This document shows positions 15,350 through 22,696 of a stretch of 24,853 bases of DNA, in pieces. The stretch spans positions 1 to 24,853 of the forward strand of contig QILZ01000013.1 of NCBI GenBank assembly GCA_003233545.1, written 5' to 3'. The position numbers and the translations under genes were made by a program. How positions within the stretch are numbered: the first letter of the stretch is position 1; each line of letters starts with the position of its first letter. This stretch comes from Spirochaetales bacterium. Lineage in GTDB: Bacteria > Spirochaetota > Spirochaetia > SZUA-6. The notes below the pieces were generated by a model. It made no database searches. It had not been told where the DNA came from and worked only from the letters and a program-made list of their open reading frames with translations.

Positions 15350-15550
15350 ATGAAAGATTCATTTAAAGATTTAGCGTATAATGAGCTTCTGACAAAACGA
15401 GAAGAATTAAAAAAACAGTATCGTGATTTAAGGTTTAATATAGTAATCGGGCATGTTGATAATCCTCTGGAAAAGAGGACTCTTCGTAAAAAACTGGCGC
15501 GGATTAATACAATAATTCATGAATACGAACTTGGAATCAGAAAAGTTTAG
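15350..15550 (+). CDS. rpmC: 50S ribosomal protein L29
   Basis: L29 is a small two-helix protein near the tunnel exit, next to L23. Length 66 residues. The family pattern is visible: an N-terminal helix ending in LTKREELKKQYRDLRF and a second helix with NPLEKRTLRKKLARINTI. The ATG starts four bases after the rplP stop, and its ribosome binding site (GGGGTAG) lies in the end of rplP. Confidence 0.96.
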   Translation: MKDSFKDLAYNELLTKREELKKQYRDLRFNIVIGHVDNPLEKRTLRKKLARINTIIHEYELGIRKV

Positions 15551-15559
15551 GAGAAAGCT

Positions 15560-15811
15560 GTGGAGGGTAATAAGAAGATATTTACCGGAAAAGTGGTAAG
15601 TAATAAGATGGACAAAACGGTCGTCGTGGAGATAAGCAGAAGGAAACTTCATAAACTGTACAAGAAGTACATCACCAGGTCCAAAAAGGTTAAGGCTCAT
15701 GATGCAAAAAATGAATGTAATATCGGTGATACTGTCAGAATAATTGAATCCAGACCGCTGAGTAAGGACAAACATTGGCGCCTTCTGGAAATTGTAGAGA
15801 GAGCTAAATAG
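15560..15811 (+). CDS. rpsQ: 30S ribosomal protein S17
   Basis: S17 is a primary 16S rRNA binding protein with an OB fold. Length 83 residues. GTG start 15560 follows AGGAGAAAG at the rpmC stop. Motifs: GKVVSNKMDKTVVV, then KAHDAKNECNIGDTVRIIESRPLSKDKHWRL, described here as the usual HDxxNxCxxGD and RPLSKxKxW patterns. Last gene of the S10 group; a 21-base gap leads to rplN. Confidence 0.97.
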   Translation: MEGNKKIFTGKVVSNKMDKTVVVEISRRKLHKLYKKYITRSKKVKAHDAKNECNIGDTVRIIESRPLSKDKHWRLLEIVERAK

Positions 15812-15832
15812 GGAATATGTCGGGGGAGCATT

Positions 15833-16201
15833 ATGATACAGATGAATACATACTTAAATGTTGCAGACAACAGCGGTGCAAAACGCGTGCAATGTATAAA
15901 GGTTTTAGGCGGGACAAGGCGAAAATACGCCGGAGTCGGAGATATTATTGTGGTTGCTGTTAAAGATGCTCTTCCGAATGCAGCAATTAAAAAGGGAACA
16001 GTAGAGCGGGCGGTTATCGTGAGAACCAGTAAAGAGTACAGAAGACCGGACGGAACTTATATAAGGTTCGATGATAATGCATGTGTAATAATAGATCCGG
16101 GTAGAAATCCGAAAGGAAAGAGAATATTCGGGCCTGTTGCAAGAGAGTTAAGGGAGAAAGATTATATGAAAATAATTTCTCTGGCTCCGGAGGTTCTCTA
16201 G
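15833..16201 (+). CDS. rplN: 50S ribosomal protein L14
   Basis: L14 sits at the subunit interface and is the target of the silencing factor RsfS. Length 122 residues, exactly the usual size. MIQMNTYLNVADNSGAK is the family start; ATG follows GGGGGAG. Motifs RRYAGVGDIIV-like (RKYAGVGDIIVVAVKDA) and CVIIDPGRNPKGKRIFGPVAREL are conserved. In E. coli this gene opens the separate spc operon, but the preceding gap of 21 bases contains no promoter that I can see, so here it is read with the S10 group. Confidence 0.98.
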   Translation: MIQMNTYLNVADNSGAKRVQCIKVLGGTRRKYAGVGDIIVVAVKDALPNAAIKKGTVERAVIVRTSKEYRRPDGTYIRFDDNACVIIDPGRNPKGKRIFGPVARELREKDYMKIISLAPEVL

Positions 16202-16211
16202 GGGGACGGTT

Positions 16212-16541
16212 ATGATTAAGAAAAAACAACGGACAAAGTATAAACTTAAGAAAAACGATTCGGTTAAAATTATTACAGGTAAGGATAAGGGTAAAAGCGG
16301 CCGTATCCTTCAGATCGACAGCCGTAAAGGCAGAATAATGATCGAAGGGCTCAATATGGTAAAAAAGGCTGTAAGGCCGAAGGGCCAGAATCAGAAGGGC
16401 GGCATTACTGATATCGAGGCATCCGTAGATATATCGAATGTGATGATTGTGTGTAAAAAGTGCGGTCCTACGAGGATGGGGTACCGTTTTGAAGACGATA
16501 AGAAGATCAGAGTATGTCGTAAATGTGGAGAACAGTTGTAA
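16212..16541 (+). CDS. rplX: 50S ribosomal protein L24, zinc-finger type
   Basis: L24 initiates assembly of the large subunit. Length 109 residues. N-terminal KOW motif (VKIITGKDKGKSGRI, about 18-32), followed by NMVKKAVRP. The C-terminal part has two Cys pairs, Cys81/Cys84 (CKKC) and Cys102/Cys105 (CRKC), a probable zinc site seen in many bacterial L24 proteins. The stop codon overlaps the rplE start in TAATG, implying translational coupling. Confidence 0.97.
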   Translation: MIKKKQRTKYKLKKNDSVKIITGKDKGKSGRILQIDSRKGRIMIEGLNMVKKAVRPKGQNQKGGITDIEASVDISNVMIVCKKCGPTRMGYRFEDDKKIRVCRKCGEQL

Positions 16542-17101
16542 TGGGTAAAAAAGCTTCTTATATTCCGCGGTTAAAGAAAGTCTATCGGGAGCGGTTAGTT
16601 AAAGAATTAATGGATGAGTTCAGCTATAAGTCGGTGATGCAGGTTCCCATGGTGAAAAAGGTTATTGTCAGCGAAGGTGTCGGTGAAGCGATTCAGAACA
16701 AAAAACTTCTTGATTCTGCGGTTAAAGAGTTAACGGAGATTACAGGCCTGAAAGCCGTAAAAACCAGAGCAAGGAAATCGATAGCAGGGTTTAAGGTAAG
16801 GGAAGGCATGGAGATAGGCACCAAAGTAACTTTACGCGGTGATTATATGTATGAATTTCTGGATCGGCTTATAAATGCGGCAATTCCGAGGATTAAGGAC
16901 TTCCGCGGTATAAATCCTAATGCATTCGACGGACATGGGAATTATTCACTCGGTATAACCGAACAGATAATATTCCCTGAAATTGATTATGATAAGATAG
17001 AAAGGATAAGCGGATTAAATGTTACCATTGTAACTTCCGCTCCTACGGATAAGGAGGCGAAGAGCCTCTTAAAGAAATTAGGAATGCCTTTTGCAAAATA
17101 A
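16541..17101 (+). CDS. rplE: 50S ribosomal protein L5
   Basis: L5 belongs to the 5S rRNA complex of the central protuberance. From ATG 16541 it has 186 residues. The frame is open to ATG 16523 inside rplX, but MGKKASYIPRLKKVYRERL fits the family start and the one-base overlap TAATG is typical. Motifs: QVPMVKKVIVSEGVGEA, ARKSIAGFKVREG and the long-conserved RIKDFRGINPNAFDGHGNY loop. GTGGAG upstream lies within rplX, about ten bases from the start. Confidence 0.98.
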   Translation: MGKKASYIPRLKKVYRERLVKELMDEFSYKSVMQVPMVKKVIVSEGVGEAIQNKKLLDSAVKELTEITGLKAVKTRARKSIAGFKVREGMEIGTKVTLRGDYMYEFLDRLINAAIPRIKDFRGINPNAFDGHGNYSLGITEQIIFPEIDYDKIERISGLNVTIVTSAPTDKEAKSLLKKLGMPFAK

Positions 17102-17113
17102 GTTGGGGGAATT

Positions 17114-17299
17114 ATGGCAAGAAAAGCAATGATAATTAAGGCGGAGCGAAAACCGAAGTATTCGACTCGAAAGGTTAACAGATGTAGAATCTGCGGACGT
17201 GCGAGAGGATATATGAGGAAATTCGAAATGTGCAGACTGTGCTTCAGGAAGCTTGCGAGTGAAGGCAAAATTCCTGGTGTAACGAAATCAAGTTGGTAG
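17114..17299 (+). CDS. rpsN: 30S ribosomal protein S14, zinc-binding short form
   Basis: S14 completes the 30S head. This is the short 61-residue type, with a zinc site formed by Cys24, Cys27, Cys40 and Cys43. The C-terminus KIPGVTKSSW is the standard ending. ATG follows GGGGGAA with suitable spacing. The short, zinc-binding form (often named rpsZ or rpsN1) is the ancestral version; zinc-independent copies in other genomes are longer. Confidence 0.98.
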   Translation: MARKAMIIKAERKPKYSTRKVNRCRICGRARGYMRKFEMCRLCFRKLASEGKIPGVTKSSW

Positions 17300-17309
17300 G
17301 GAGAGTTAT

Positions 17310-17708
17310 ATGAGTCTTTCAGACCCTGTTGCCGATATGTTAACAAAAGTAAGAAACGCTACTATGGTTCAACTCGAAAAGGTTGATATTCCGGCTTCCA
17401 AGTTGAAGCTTGAGATCATAAAAATTCTTAAAACGGAGGGGTTTATTAAGAATTTTAAGAAAATCAACCAGGAGGGAAAGAGCTTTATAAGGATCTTTCT
17501 AAAGTATGATAACAGAAGCAAACCTATAATCCACGGTCTTAAGCGGATCTCGAAACCGGGGAGAAGGGTTTATACCGGATATAAAAATATGCCGCGGGTA
17601 CTTAACGGCTATGGAACGGTAATTATTACTACTTCGACCGGTGTTATTACAGGCTCCAAAGCTCTGGAAAAAAAGGTCGGCGGTGAGTTAATCTGCAGTA
17701 TATGGTAG
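17310..17708 (+). CDS. rpsH: 30S ribosomal protein S8
   Basis: S8 binds the central domain of 16S rRNA. Length 132 residues. Starts with SDPVADMLTKVRNA and ends with GGELICSIW, both family hallmarks; STSTGVITGSKALEKK corresponds to the conserved STSxGVMTdxEA region. In E. coli S8 represses the spc operon by binding near the rplE start; whether a similar structure exists here was not determined. Confidence 0.98.
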   Translation: MSLSDPVADMLTKVRNATMVQLEKVDIPASKLKLEIIKILKTEGFIKNFKKINQEGKSFIRIFLKYDNRSKPIIHGLKRISKPGRRVYTGYKNMPRVLNGYGTVIITTSTGVITGSKALEKKVGGELICSIW

Positions 17709-17722
17709 AGAAGAGGTAGTTT

Positions 17723-18262
17723 ATGTCAAGAATAGGGAAGATGCCCATAACGGTTCCTGAAGGTGTCAAGGTAACTATAAGAAAGAGCATTGTAGAGGTC
17801 GAAGGGCCTAAAGGGACGCTGAGTCAGAATATCAGGTCTCAGATTGCCGTTACACAGAAGGATAAAAGTATTGTGGTATCGCGGAAAAATGAAACGAAGT
17901 ATACGCGGTCGTTACACGGGCTTTATAGAAATCTGATTAATAATATGGTGATAGGCGTATCAAAAGGTTTTTCTAAAACACTCCTTATAAACGGGGTTGG
18001 TTACAGAGCGGAAGTAAATGATGATAATCTGATTCTGAGCCTTGGATTTTCCAATCCTATTTTTTACCCCGTTCCGGGTGGCCTTAAAATAAGTGTGGAA
18101 GGAAATAACAAGATAATAGTCGAGGGTCCGAGTAAACAGAGAGTCGGTCAGATAAGTGCGGAGATCCGCTCATTCAGACCTCCGGAGCCTTACAAGGGAA
18201 AGGGTATTCGATACGAAGACGAGCATGTAAGACGTAAAATCGGCAAAACGGGTGTTAAGTAG
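17723..18262 (+). CDS. rplF: 50S ribosomal protein L6
   Basis: L6 sits near the factor-binding site and sarcin-ricin loop. Length 179 residues. It begins MSRIGKMPITVPEGV and ends with PPEPYKGKGIRYEDEHVRRK, followed by GKTGVK, as usual. The two related halves of the protein are visible as the repeated beta-strand segments VEVEGPKGTLSQ and ISVEGNNKIIVEGPSKQRVGQ. Ribosome binding site AGAGG upstream. Confidence 0.98.
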   Translation: MSRIGKMPITVPEGVKVTIRKSIVEVEGPKGTLSQNIRSQIAVTQKDKSIVVSRKNETKYTRSLHGLYRNLINNMVIGVSKGFSKTLLINGVGYRAEVNDDNLILSLGFSNPIFYPVPGGLKISVEGNNKIIVEGPSKQRVGQISAEIRSFRPPEPYKGKGIRYEDEHVRRKIGKTGVK

Positions 18263-18271
18263 GAGCAGGGG

Positions 18272-18631
18272 ATGAAGGAATTAATAGAAAAACGAAAACG
18301 GCGGATAAAAAGAAAATTAAGAATACGCGGAAGGATAAACGGCACACCTGATCGGCCTAGAATGACGGTATTTAAGAGTAATAAATATACGTATATTCAG
18401 GTAATCGATGATGTTTCGGAAAAGACTATTGTTTCCGCTTCCAATCTGGAGAAAGAGCTGAAAAGTGTTAAGAACCGGGTAAAGGATGTTGAGAAACTGG
18501 GGGAAACCCTGGCAAAACGTCTGCTCGAAAAAAAGATAAATACGGTCGTTTTTGACAGGAACGGATATCTGTATCATGGTATTGTCAAATCTATAGCCGA
18601 TGGTGCGAGAAAAGCAGGATTAAAATTTTAG
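18272..18631 (+). CDS. rplR: 50S ribosomal protein L18
   Basis: L18 binds 5S rRNA in the central protuberance together with L5. Length 119 residues. Motifs RIRGRINGTPDRPRMTVFKSNKY, here described as the RxRxxxxGTxxRPRxxVF/xSN pattern, and the ending YHGIVKSIADGARKAGLKF are typical. The N-terminus is strongly basic. The start follows AGGAGCAGG at the rplF stop. Confidence 0.97.
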   Translation: MKELIEKRKRRIKRKLRIRGRINGTPDRPRMTVFKSNKYTYIQVIDDVSEKTIVSASNLEKELKSVKNRVKDVEKLGETLAKRLLEKKINTVVFDRNGYLYHGIVKSIADGARKAGLKF

Positions 18632-18640
18632 GGGGGTTAG

Positions 18641-19138
18641 GTGAAACAGGATAGATTTGAACGTGAATTCGTAGAAAAGCTTGTAAAGTTGAATCGTGTT
18701 GCGAAAGTTGTAAAAGGCGGGAGAAGGTTTTCATTCTCCGCACTTGTAGTTGTCGGAGATAAAAAGGGTAATGTAGGCTACGGCTTTGGAAAGGCAAATG
18801 ATGTTGCCGATGCAATAAGGAAGAGCGTTGAAAAGGCGAAAAAAAGCATGATACGTGTACCTGTAAAAAAGAATACTTTTCCGCATGTAGTAATAGGTAA
18901 ATACAAAAGTGCAAGTGTCCTTTTAAAACCTGCTACACCCGGTACGGGAATAATAGCAGGAGGACCGGTAAGAGCTGTTCTGGAGGCTGCAGGCGTTAAA
19001 GATATTTTAAGCAAATCTCTCGGAAGCAAAAATGCGATCAATATTGTAAAGGCGGTTTTTAACGGCATAGAGAATCTTCTCGATGCAAAAGCGATTGCCG
19101 AATCAAGAGGAAAAACGCTTAAGGAACTGTGGAGTTAG
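18641..19138 (+). CDS. rpsE: 30S ribosomal protein S5
   Basis: S5 acts in decoding accuracy and, with S3 and S4, at the mRNA entry site. Length 165 residues. GTG start 18641 follows AGGGGGG. The spectinomycin-contact loop KVVKGGRRFSF is intact, which argues against target-site resistance in this protein. Other motifs: GDKKGNVGYGFGKANDV and GGPVRAVLEAAGVKDILSKSLGS. rpmD starts two bases after the stop. Confidence 0.98.
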   Translation: MKQDRFEREFVEKLVKLNRVAKVVKGGRRFSFSALVVVGDKKGNVGYGFGKANDVADAIRKSVEKAKKSMIRVPVKKNTFPHVVIGKYKSASVLLKPATPGTGIIAGGPVRAVLEAAGVKDILSKSLGSKNAINIVKAVFNGIENLLDAKAIAESRGKTLKELWS

Positions 19139-19140
19139 AG

Positions 19141-19323
19141 ATGGGAAAACTAAAAATTAAGTTGATTAGAAGCAAAATAGGGAGAAAACCGAAACACAGA
19201 CGTACCGTGGAAGCTCTCGGTTTACGGCGTATAGGAGCTGTTGTGGAGCAGGAGGATAATCCTGTAATAAGAGGGATGATACGTTCGATATCCTATATGT
19301 TAGAGGTTGAGGAGATAAAATAA
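19141..19323 (+). CDS. rpmD: 50S ribosomal protein L30
   Basis: L30 is a small large-subunit protein that is optional in many bacterial lineages. From ATG 19141 it has 60 residues; an in-frame GTG at 19129, inside rpsE, is rejected because GGAG (19131-19134) is correctly spaced for the ATG and MGKLKIKLIRSKIGR fits the family. HRRTVEALGLRRIG is the conserved core. The stop overlaps the rplO start in TAATG. Confidence 0.96.
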   Translation: MGKLKIKLIRSKIGRKPKHRRTVEALGLRRIGAVVEQEDNPVIRGMIRSISYMLEVEEIK

Positions 19324-19808
19324 TGGGTCAATTCGACATCCGTGCTCCTAAAGGAGCCGTTAAAAATAAAAAGATGCTCGGGAGAGGAACCGGTACAGGT
19401 CACGGAAGTACTGCAGGACGCGGTACCAAGGGGCAGAAGTCCCGTTCGGGCGGCGGCGTACGGATCGGGTTCGAGGGTGGTCAGATGCCTTTGTTCAGAA
19501 GGATAGCACGGCGCGGCTTTTCTAATTACCCCTTTAAAAAAGAGTATATAGTAGTCGGATTGGACAAGCTGGAAAAGTTTAAAAACGGGGAAACCGTTAC
19601 GCCGGAAGCGCTGTTGGAAAAGGGTATTGTTAAATACAAGAAAAGGCTGGTTAAGATACTTGCAAACGGAGAACTGACAAAAAAACTTATTATAGATGGA
19701 GTCAATATCTCCAAAAAAGCAAAAGAGGTTATAGAATCTTTAGGCGGTGAGATTAAAGGACAAAAAAAAGTTACTGAAGAAAAAAAGGTAGAAGATAATG
19801 GCAGGTAA
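19323..19808 (+). CDS. rplO: 50S ribosomal protein L15
   Basis: L15 is a late assembly protein with an extended N-terminus buried in rRNA. Length 161 residues. The Gly/Arg-rich stretch from about 20 to 45 (GRGTGTGHGSTAGRGTKGQK) and the GGVRIGFEGGQMPLFRRIARRGF segment are diagnostic. It ends in a charged Lys/Glu tail (KVTEEKKVEDNGR) that most family members lack; the last 11 bases overlap the start of secY. Confidence 0.98.
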   Translation: MGQFDIRAPKGAVKNKKMLGRGTGTGHGSTAGRGTKGQKSRSGGGVRIGFEGGQMPLFRRIARRGFSNYPFKKEYIVVGLDKLEKFKNGETVTPEALLEKGIVKYKKRLVKILANGELTKKLIIDGVNISKKAKEVIESLGGEIKGQKKVTEEKKVEDNGR

Positions 19809-21120
19809 CCCTATTGTTGATCTGTTCAGAGTAAAAGATTTAAGGGACAGAATCTTTTTTACAATATTTATTCTCATTATTTTCAGGCTGGGGACTATAC
19901 TTCCTATTCCGGGCATTAATATTAATGCACTGAAGATTTATTTCCTCTCGCAGCAGACCGGTGCAGGTGTCGGTATTACCGATTATCTGGATTTCTTTGC
20001 AGGCGGAGCGTTTAAACGTTTTTCGGTTTTTATGCTTGGGATAATGCCGTATATTTCTATGTCCATCATTATGCAGCTTTTTACAGTTGTTTTTCCTAAA
20101 ATGAAGAAGGTTTCCGAGGAGGAAGGCGGCCGGAAGAAGATACACAGATGGACAAGGTATGGCACTGTAGCCGTATGCCTGGTACAGTCGTTTGCTATTA
20201 CCCAGTATGCCGATAGAATACCGGATGCCATTACCATGGAAAGGCTTCCGTTTATTTTAATTGCAATGCTTACGGTAACCACCGGAACTATGTTCCTGAT
20301 GTGGATGGGCGAGCAGATAACACAGCGCGGCGTAGGTAACGGTATATCCTTAATTATATTCGCAGGAATTGTGGCACGGATACCGAACGCACTCTATCTT
20401 ATGCTTAATCAGATTCAGAGTAGAGAGCTTAATCCCGTATTCGTCATAGTTGTTTTTATTCTGTTTATCGTTGTTGTCGGATTGGTGGTTTATGAACAGC
20501 AGGGCCAGCGTAAAATACCGGTGCATTATGCAAAGAGGGTAATCGGAAGGAAAGTGTACGGAGCACAGAATACATATATACCTTTTAAAATTAATCCTTC
20601 CGGTGTTATTCCGGTTATTTTTGCTTCTTCGATATTGATATTTCCTCTACAGATAGCGCAGAATCTCGGTTCCAAGATTGTATGGTTATCTAAATTCGCT
20701 TCCTGGTTAAGACCCACCGGGGTTCCCTATATTATACTTTATGCACTCTTAATCATCTTTTTTGCGTATTTTTATACACAGGTAACCTTAAATCCTGTAG
20801 AGATATCCAAGAATATAAGGGAAAACGGAGGATCCATTCCCGGAATAAGATCGGAAAAAATGGAAGAATACCTGTCAAGGATTCTTAATAGAATTATCCT
20901 GCCAGGATCATTGTTCCTTGCGTTTATAGCTATTATTCCTACTCTTGTTCAGGTGTGGTTTAATTTTCCGCGTTCCCTGGCGCTTTTAATGGGTGGAACA
21001 TCGCTCCTTATTATGGTCGGAGTGGACCTGGATACAATGTCGCAGATCGAAGGTCACTTAAGAATGCATCATCATGATGGTCTTGTTCGAAAGGGCAAGA
21101 TAAGATCGAGAAATCTTTAG
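19798..21120 (+). CDS. secY: Protein translocase channel subunit SecY
   Basis: SecY is the pore of the SecYEG translocase in the inner membrane, moving unfolded proteins outward and inserting membrane proteins. Length 440 residues, close to E. coli (443). About ten hydrophobic segments can be seen, starting with residues 17-36. The plug and early motifs (FRLGTILPIPGI, FAGGAFKRFSVFMLGIMPYISMSI) and the cytoplasmic loop YEQQGQRKIPVHYAKR, which contacts SecA and ribosome, are conserved. The N-terminus overlaps rplO by 11 bases. In E. coli rpmJ also follows directly, whereas adk, map and infA, which intervene in many Gram-positives, are absent here. Confidence 0.99.
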   Translation: MAGNPIVDLFRVKDLRDRIFFTIFILIIFRLGTILPIPGININALKIYFLSQQTGAGVGITDYLDFFAGGAFKRFSVFMLGIMPYISMSIIMQLFTVVFPKMKKVSEEEGGRKKIHRWTRYGTVAVCLVQSFAITQYADRIPDAITMERLPFILIAMLTVTTGTMFLMWMGEQITQRGVGNGISLIIFAGIVARIPNALYLMLNQIQSRELNPVFVIVVFILFIVVVGLVVYEQQGQRKIPVHYAKRVIGRKVYGAQNTYIPFKINPSGVIPVIFASSILIFPLQIAQNLGSKIVWLSKFASWLRPTGVPYIILYALLIIFFAYFYTQVTLNPVEISKNIRENGGSIPGIRSEKMEEYLSRILNRIILPGSLFLAFIAIIPTLVQVWFNFPRSLALLMGGTSLLIMVGVDLDTMSQIEGHLRMHHHDGLVRKGKIRSRNL

Positions 21121-21134
21121 GGGGTAATGTAACA

Positions 21135-21248
21135 ATGAAAGTCAGAGCAAGTGTAAAGCCTATTTGTGATAAATGTAAGGTTATCAGGCGAAGGGGTGTT
21201 GTAAGAATTATTTGTGAAAACCCCAAACATAAACAGAGGCAAAAATAG
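21135..21248 (+). CDS. rpmJ: 50S ribosomal protein L36, zinc-ribbon type
   Basis: Smallest ribosomal protein, 37 residues: begins MKVRASVKPICDKCKVIRR and ends in KHKQRQK. The zinc ligands Cys11, Cys14, Cys27 and His32 are all present. It starts 14 bases after secY, behind the run GGGGG, and ends 12 bases before rpsM. It is too short for many gene finders but is unmistakable. Confidence 0.97.
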   Translation: MKVRASVKPICDKCKVIRRRGVVRIICENPKHKQRQK

Positions 21249-21260
21249 GAGTTTTATTTT

Positions 21261-21629
21261 ATGGCAAGGATTGCTGGAGTTGATCTCCCAAACAAACATG
21301 TAGATATCGCTTTAACCTATATCTATGGAATCGGTCATTCATCCGCTTTAAGTATTTGTAAAAAAACCGGTATCGATATTTCCAGGAGAATGAATGATCT
21401 GACGTCCGATGAGATAAATGAATTACGTAAAGTGATCGAGAGTGATTATAAGGTAGAGGGGCGGCTGAGGACCGAAGTTTCGCTGAATATCAAACGGCTT
21501 ATGGATATAGGCTGTTATCGGGGGGTACGGCACAGACGCGGTCTGCCTGTCCGTGGTCAGCGGACACGTACGAATGCACGTACACGGAAGGGAAGGAAAA
21601 AAACAGTTGCCGGGAAGAAGAAACGTTAA
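21261..21629 (+). CDS. rpsM: 30S ribosomal protein S13
   Basis: S13 forms bridges from the 30S head to the large subunit and touches the P-site tRNA. Length 122 residues. Motifs: MARIAGVDLPNKHVDIALTYIYGIG at the start (first 25 residues), then YRGVRHRRGLPVRGQRTRTNARTRKG near the C-terminus, described here by the RHRRGLPVRGQRT core. AGGAG precedes the ATG by nine bases. Opens the alpha group, but the gap to rpmJ is too short for a separate promoter. Confidence 0.98.
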   Translation: MARIAGVDLPNKHVDIALTYIYGIGHSSALSICKKTGIDISRRMNDLTSDEINELRKVIESDYKVEGRLRTEVSLNIKRLMDIGCYRGVRHRRGLPVRGQRTRTNARTRKGRKKTVAGKKKR

Positions 21630-21651
21630 TATATTTGGAGGACTACAATAA

Positions 21652-22038
21652 GTGGCTAAAAGAAAAGGTAAAAAAGATAAAAAGAAAAAGAATATTGCCG
21701 AAGGAAATGTTTATATTCAGGCAACCTTTAATAATACAATAGTGACAATTACAGACCTTTCGGGAAATGCGATTTCCTGGGCATCGGCCGGAGCGCTGGG
21801 TTTTAAGGGGGCAAAGAAATCGACTCCTTATGCGGCACAGACAACTGCAGAAACGGCTGCTACACGTGCCATGGAAAGCGGGCTGCACGAAGTTCATGTT
21901 TATGTAAAGGGACCGGGCGTAGGCAGGGAATCTGCTATTCGTTCGCTTGGTGCGCTGGGACTTAAAGTTAAGTCTATCAAGGATGTGACGCCCATCCCGC
22001 ATAATGGATGTCGACCTCAAAAGAAGCGAAGAGTTTAA
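21652..22038 (+). CDS. rpsK: 30S ribosomal protein S11
   Basis: S11 is in the 30S platform near the mRNA exit and E site. Length 128 residues. GTG start 21652 follows TTGGAGGA. The N-terminus is very Lys-rich (MAKRKGKKDKKKKN). Conserved parts: ATFNNTIVTITD, WASAGALGFKGAKKSTPYAAQ and the ending TPIPHNGCRPQKKRRV. The 13-base gap to rpsD holds GGGAGGA. Confidence 0.98.
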   Translation: MAKRKGKKDKKKKNIAEGNVYIQATFNNTIVTITDLSGNAISWASAGALGFKGAKKSTPYAAQTTAETAATRAMESGLHEVHVYVKGPGVGRESAIRSLGALGLKVKSIKDVTPIPHNGCRPQKKRRV

Positions 22039-22051
22039 CAGGGAGGATTTA

Positions 22052-22687
22052 ATGGGTAGATATTTAGGACCTCAATGCAGGTTATGCAGGGCAGAAGGCG
22101 TAAAGCTATTTTTAAAAGGTGACAGGTGTAATAGTGACAAGTGCCCGGTTACTAAAAGGAAAGGTATGCCCGGAAAGGGGCCCAGAGCCCGGTTAAGAAA
22201 AAAATCCGACTATGGGTTGCAGTTAAGAGAAAAGCAGAAGGTTAAAAGAATATACGGTATGCTGGAAAAACAATTTAAGATATTCTTTATGAAAGCGGAA
22301 AGAATGAGAGGGATAACAGGTGACAATTTGATTCAGCTTTTGGAAAGAAGACTTGATAATATCGTATATAGGATGCATTTTGCTTCGTCCAGAAAAGAAG
22401 CGAGACAGCTTATTTCTCATGGCCATATAATGGTTAACGGCAGGAAGGTGAATATTTCCTCATTCCTCGTAAGGGAAAATGACGAGATAGAGGTAAGAGA
22501 AAAGAGCAAGAAGTTGTTGTTCATCAAGGAAAGTCTTAAAGAATATTCCAGGTCCGGCGTATCTCCCTGGCTGACAGTAGATCCGGACAAAGTCTGGGGG
22601 CAGATAAAAGCAATACCCAGACGAAACGACGTAACCGATATAGCAGACGTTAATGAACAATTAATTGTCGAGCTTTATTCAAAGTGA
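22052..22687 (+). CDS. rpsD: 30S ribosomal protein S4, zinc-binding type
   Basis: S4 is a primary 16S rRNA binder and, in some bacteria, the repressor of the alpha operon. From ATG 22052 it has 211 residues; the frame is open back to ATG 22004 within rpsK, but MGRYLGPQCRLCRAEG is the family start and GGGAGGA is correctly placed. The N-terminus carries four cysteines (Cys9, Cys12, Cys26, Cys31), the zinc-binding form. The S4 RNA-binding domain (RRLDNIVYRMHFASSRKEARQLISHGHI region, about 93-155) is intact. Position in the alpha group between rpsK and rpoA is the common bacterial order. Confidence 0.98.
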   Translation: MGRYLGPQCRLCRAEGVKLFLKGDRCNSDKCPVTKRKGMPGKGPRARLRKKSDYGLQLREKQKVKRIYGMLEKQFKIFFMKAERMRGITGDNLIQLLERRLDNIVYRMHFASSRKEARQLISHGHIMVNGRKVNISSFLVRENDEIEVREKSKKLLFIKESLKEYSRSGVSPWLTVDPDKVWGQIKAIPRRNDVTDIADVNEQLIVELYSK

Positions 22688-22696
22688 GGTATTTAA

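Noticed and set aside
15812..15832. Possible spc promoter before rplN
   Set aside because: Only 21 bases, with GGGGGAG as ribosome binding site and no -10 or -35 pattern.
19740..19808. Lys/Glu-rich end of rplO as a sign of frameshift or fusion
   Set aside because: The frame continues to a normal stop overlapping secY; charged tails of this kind are common in ribosomal proteins.
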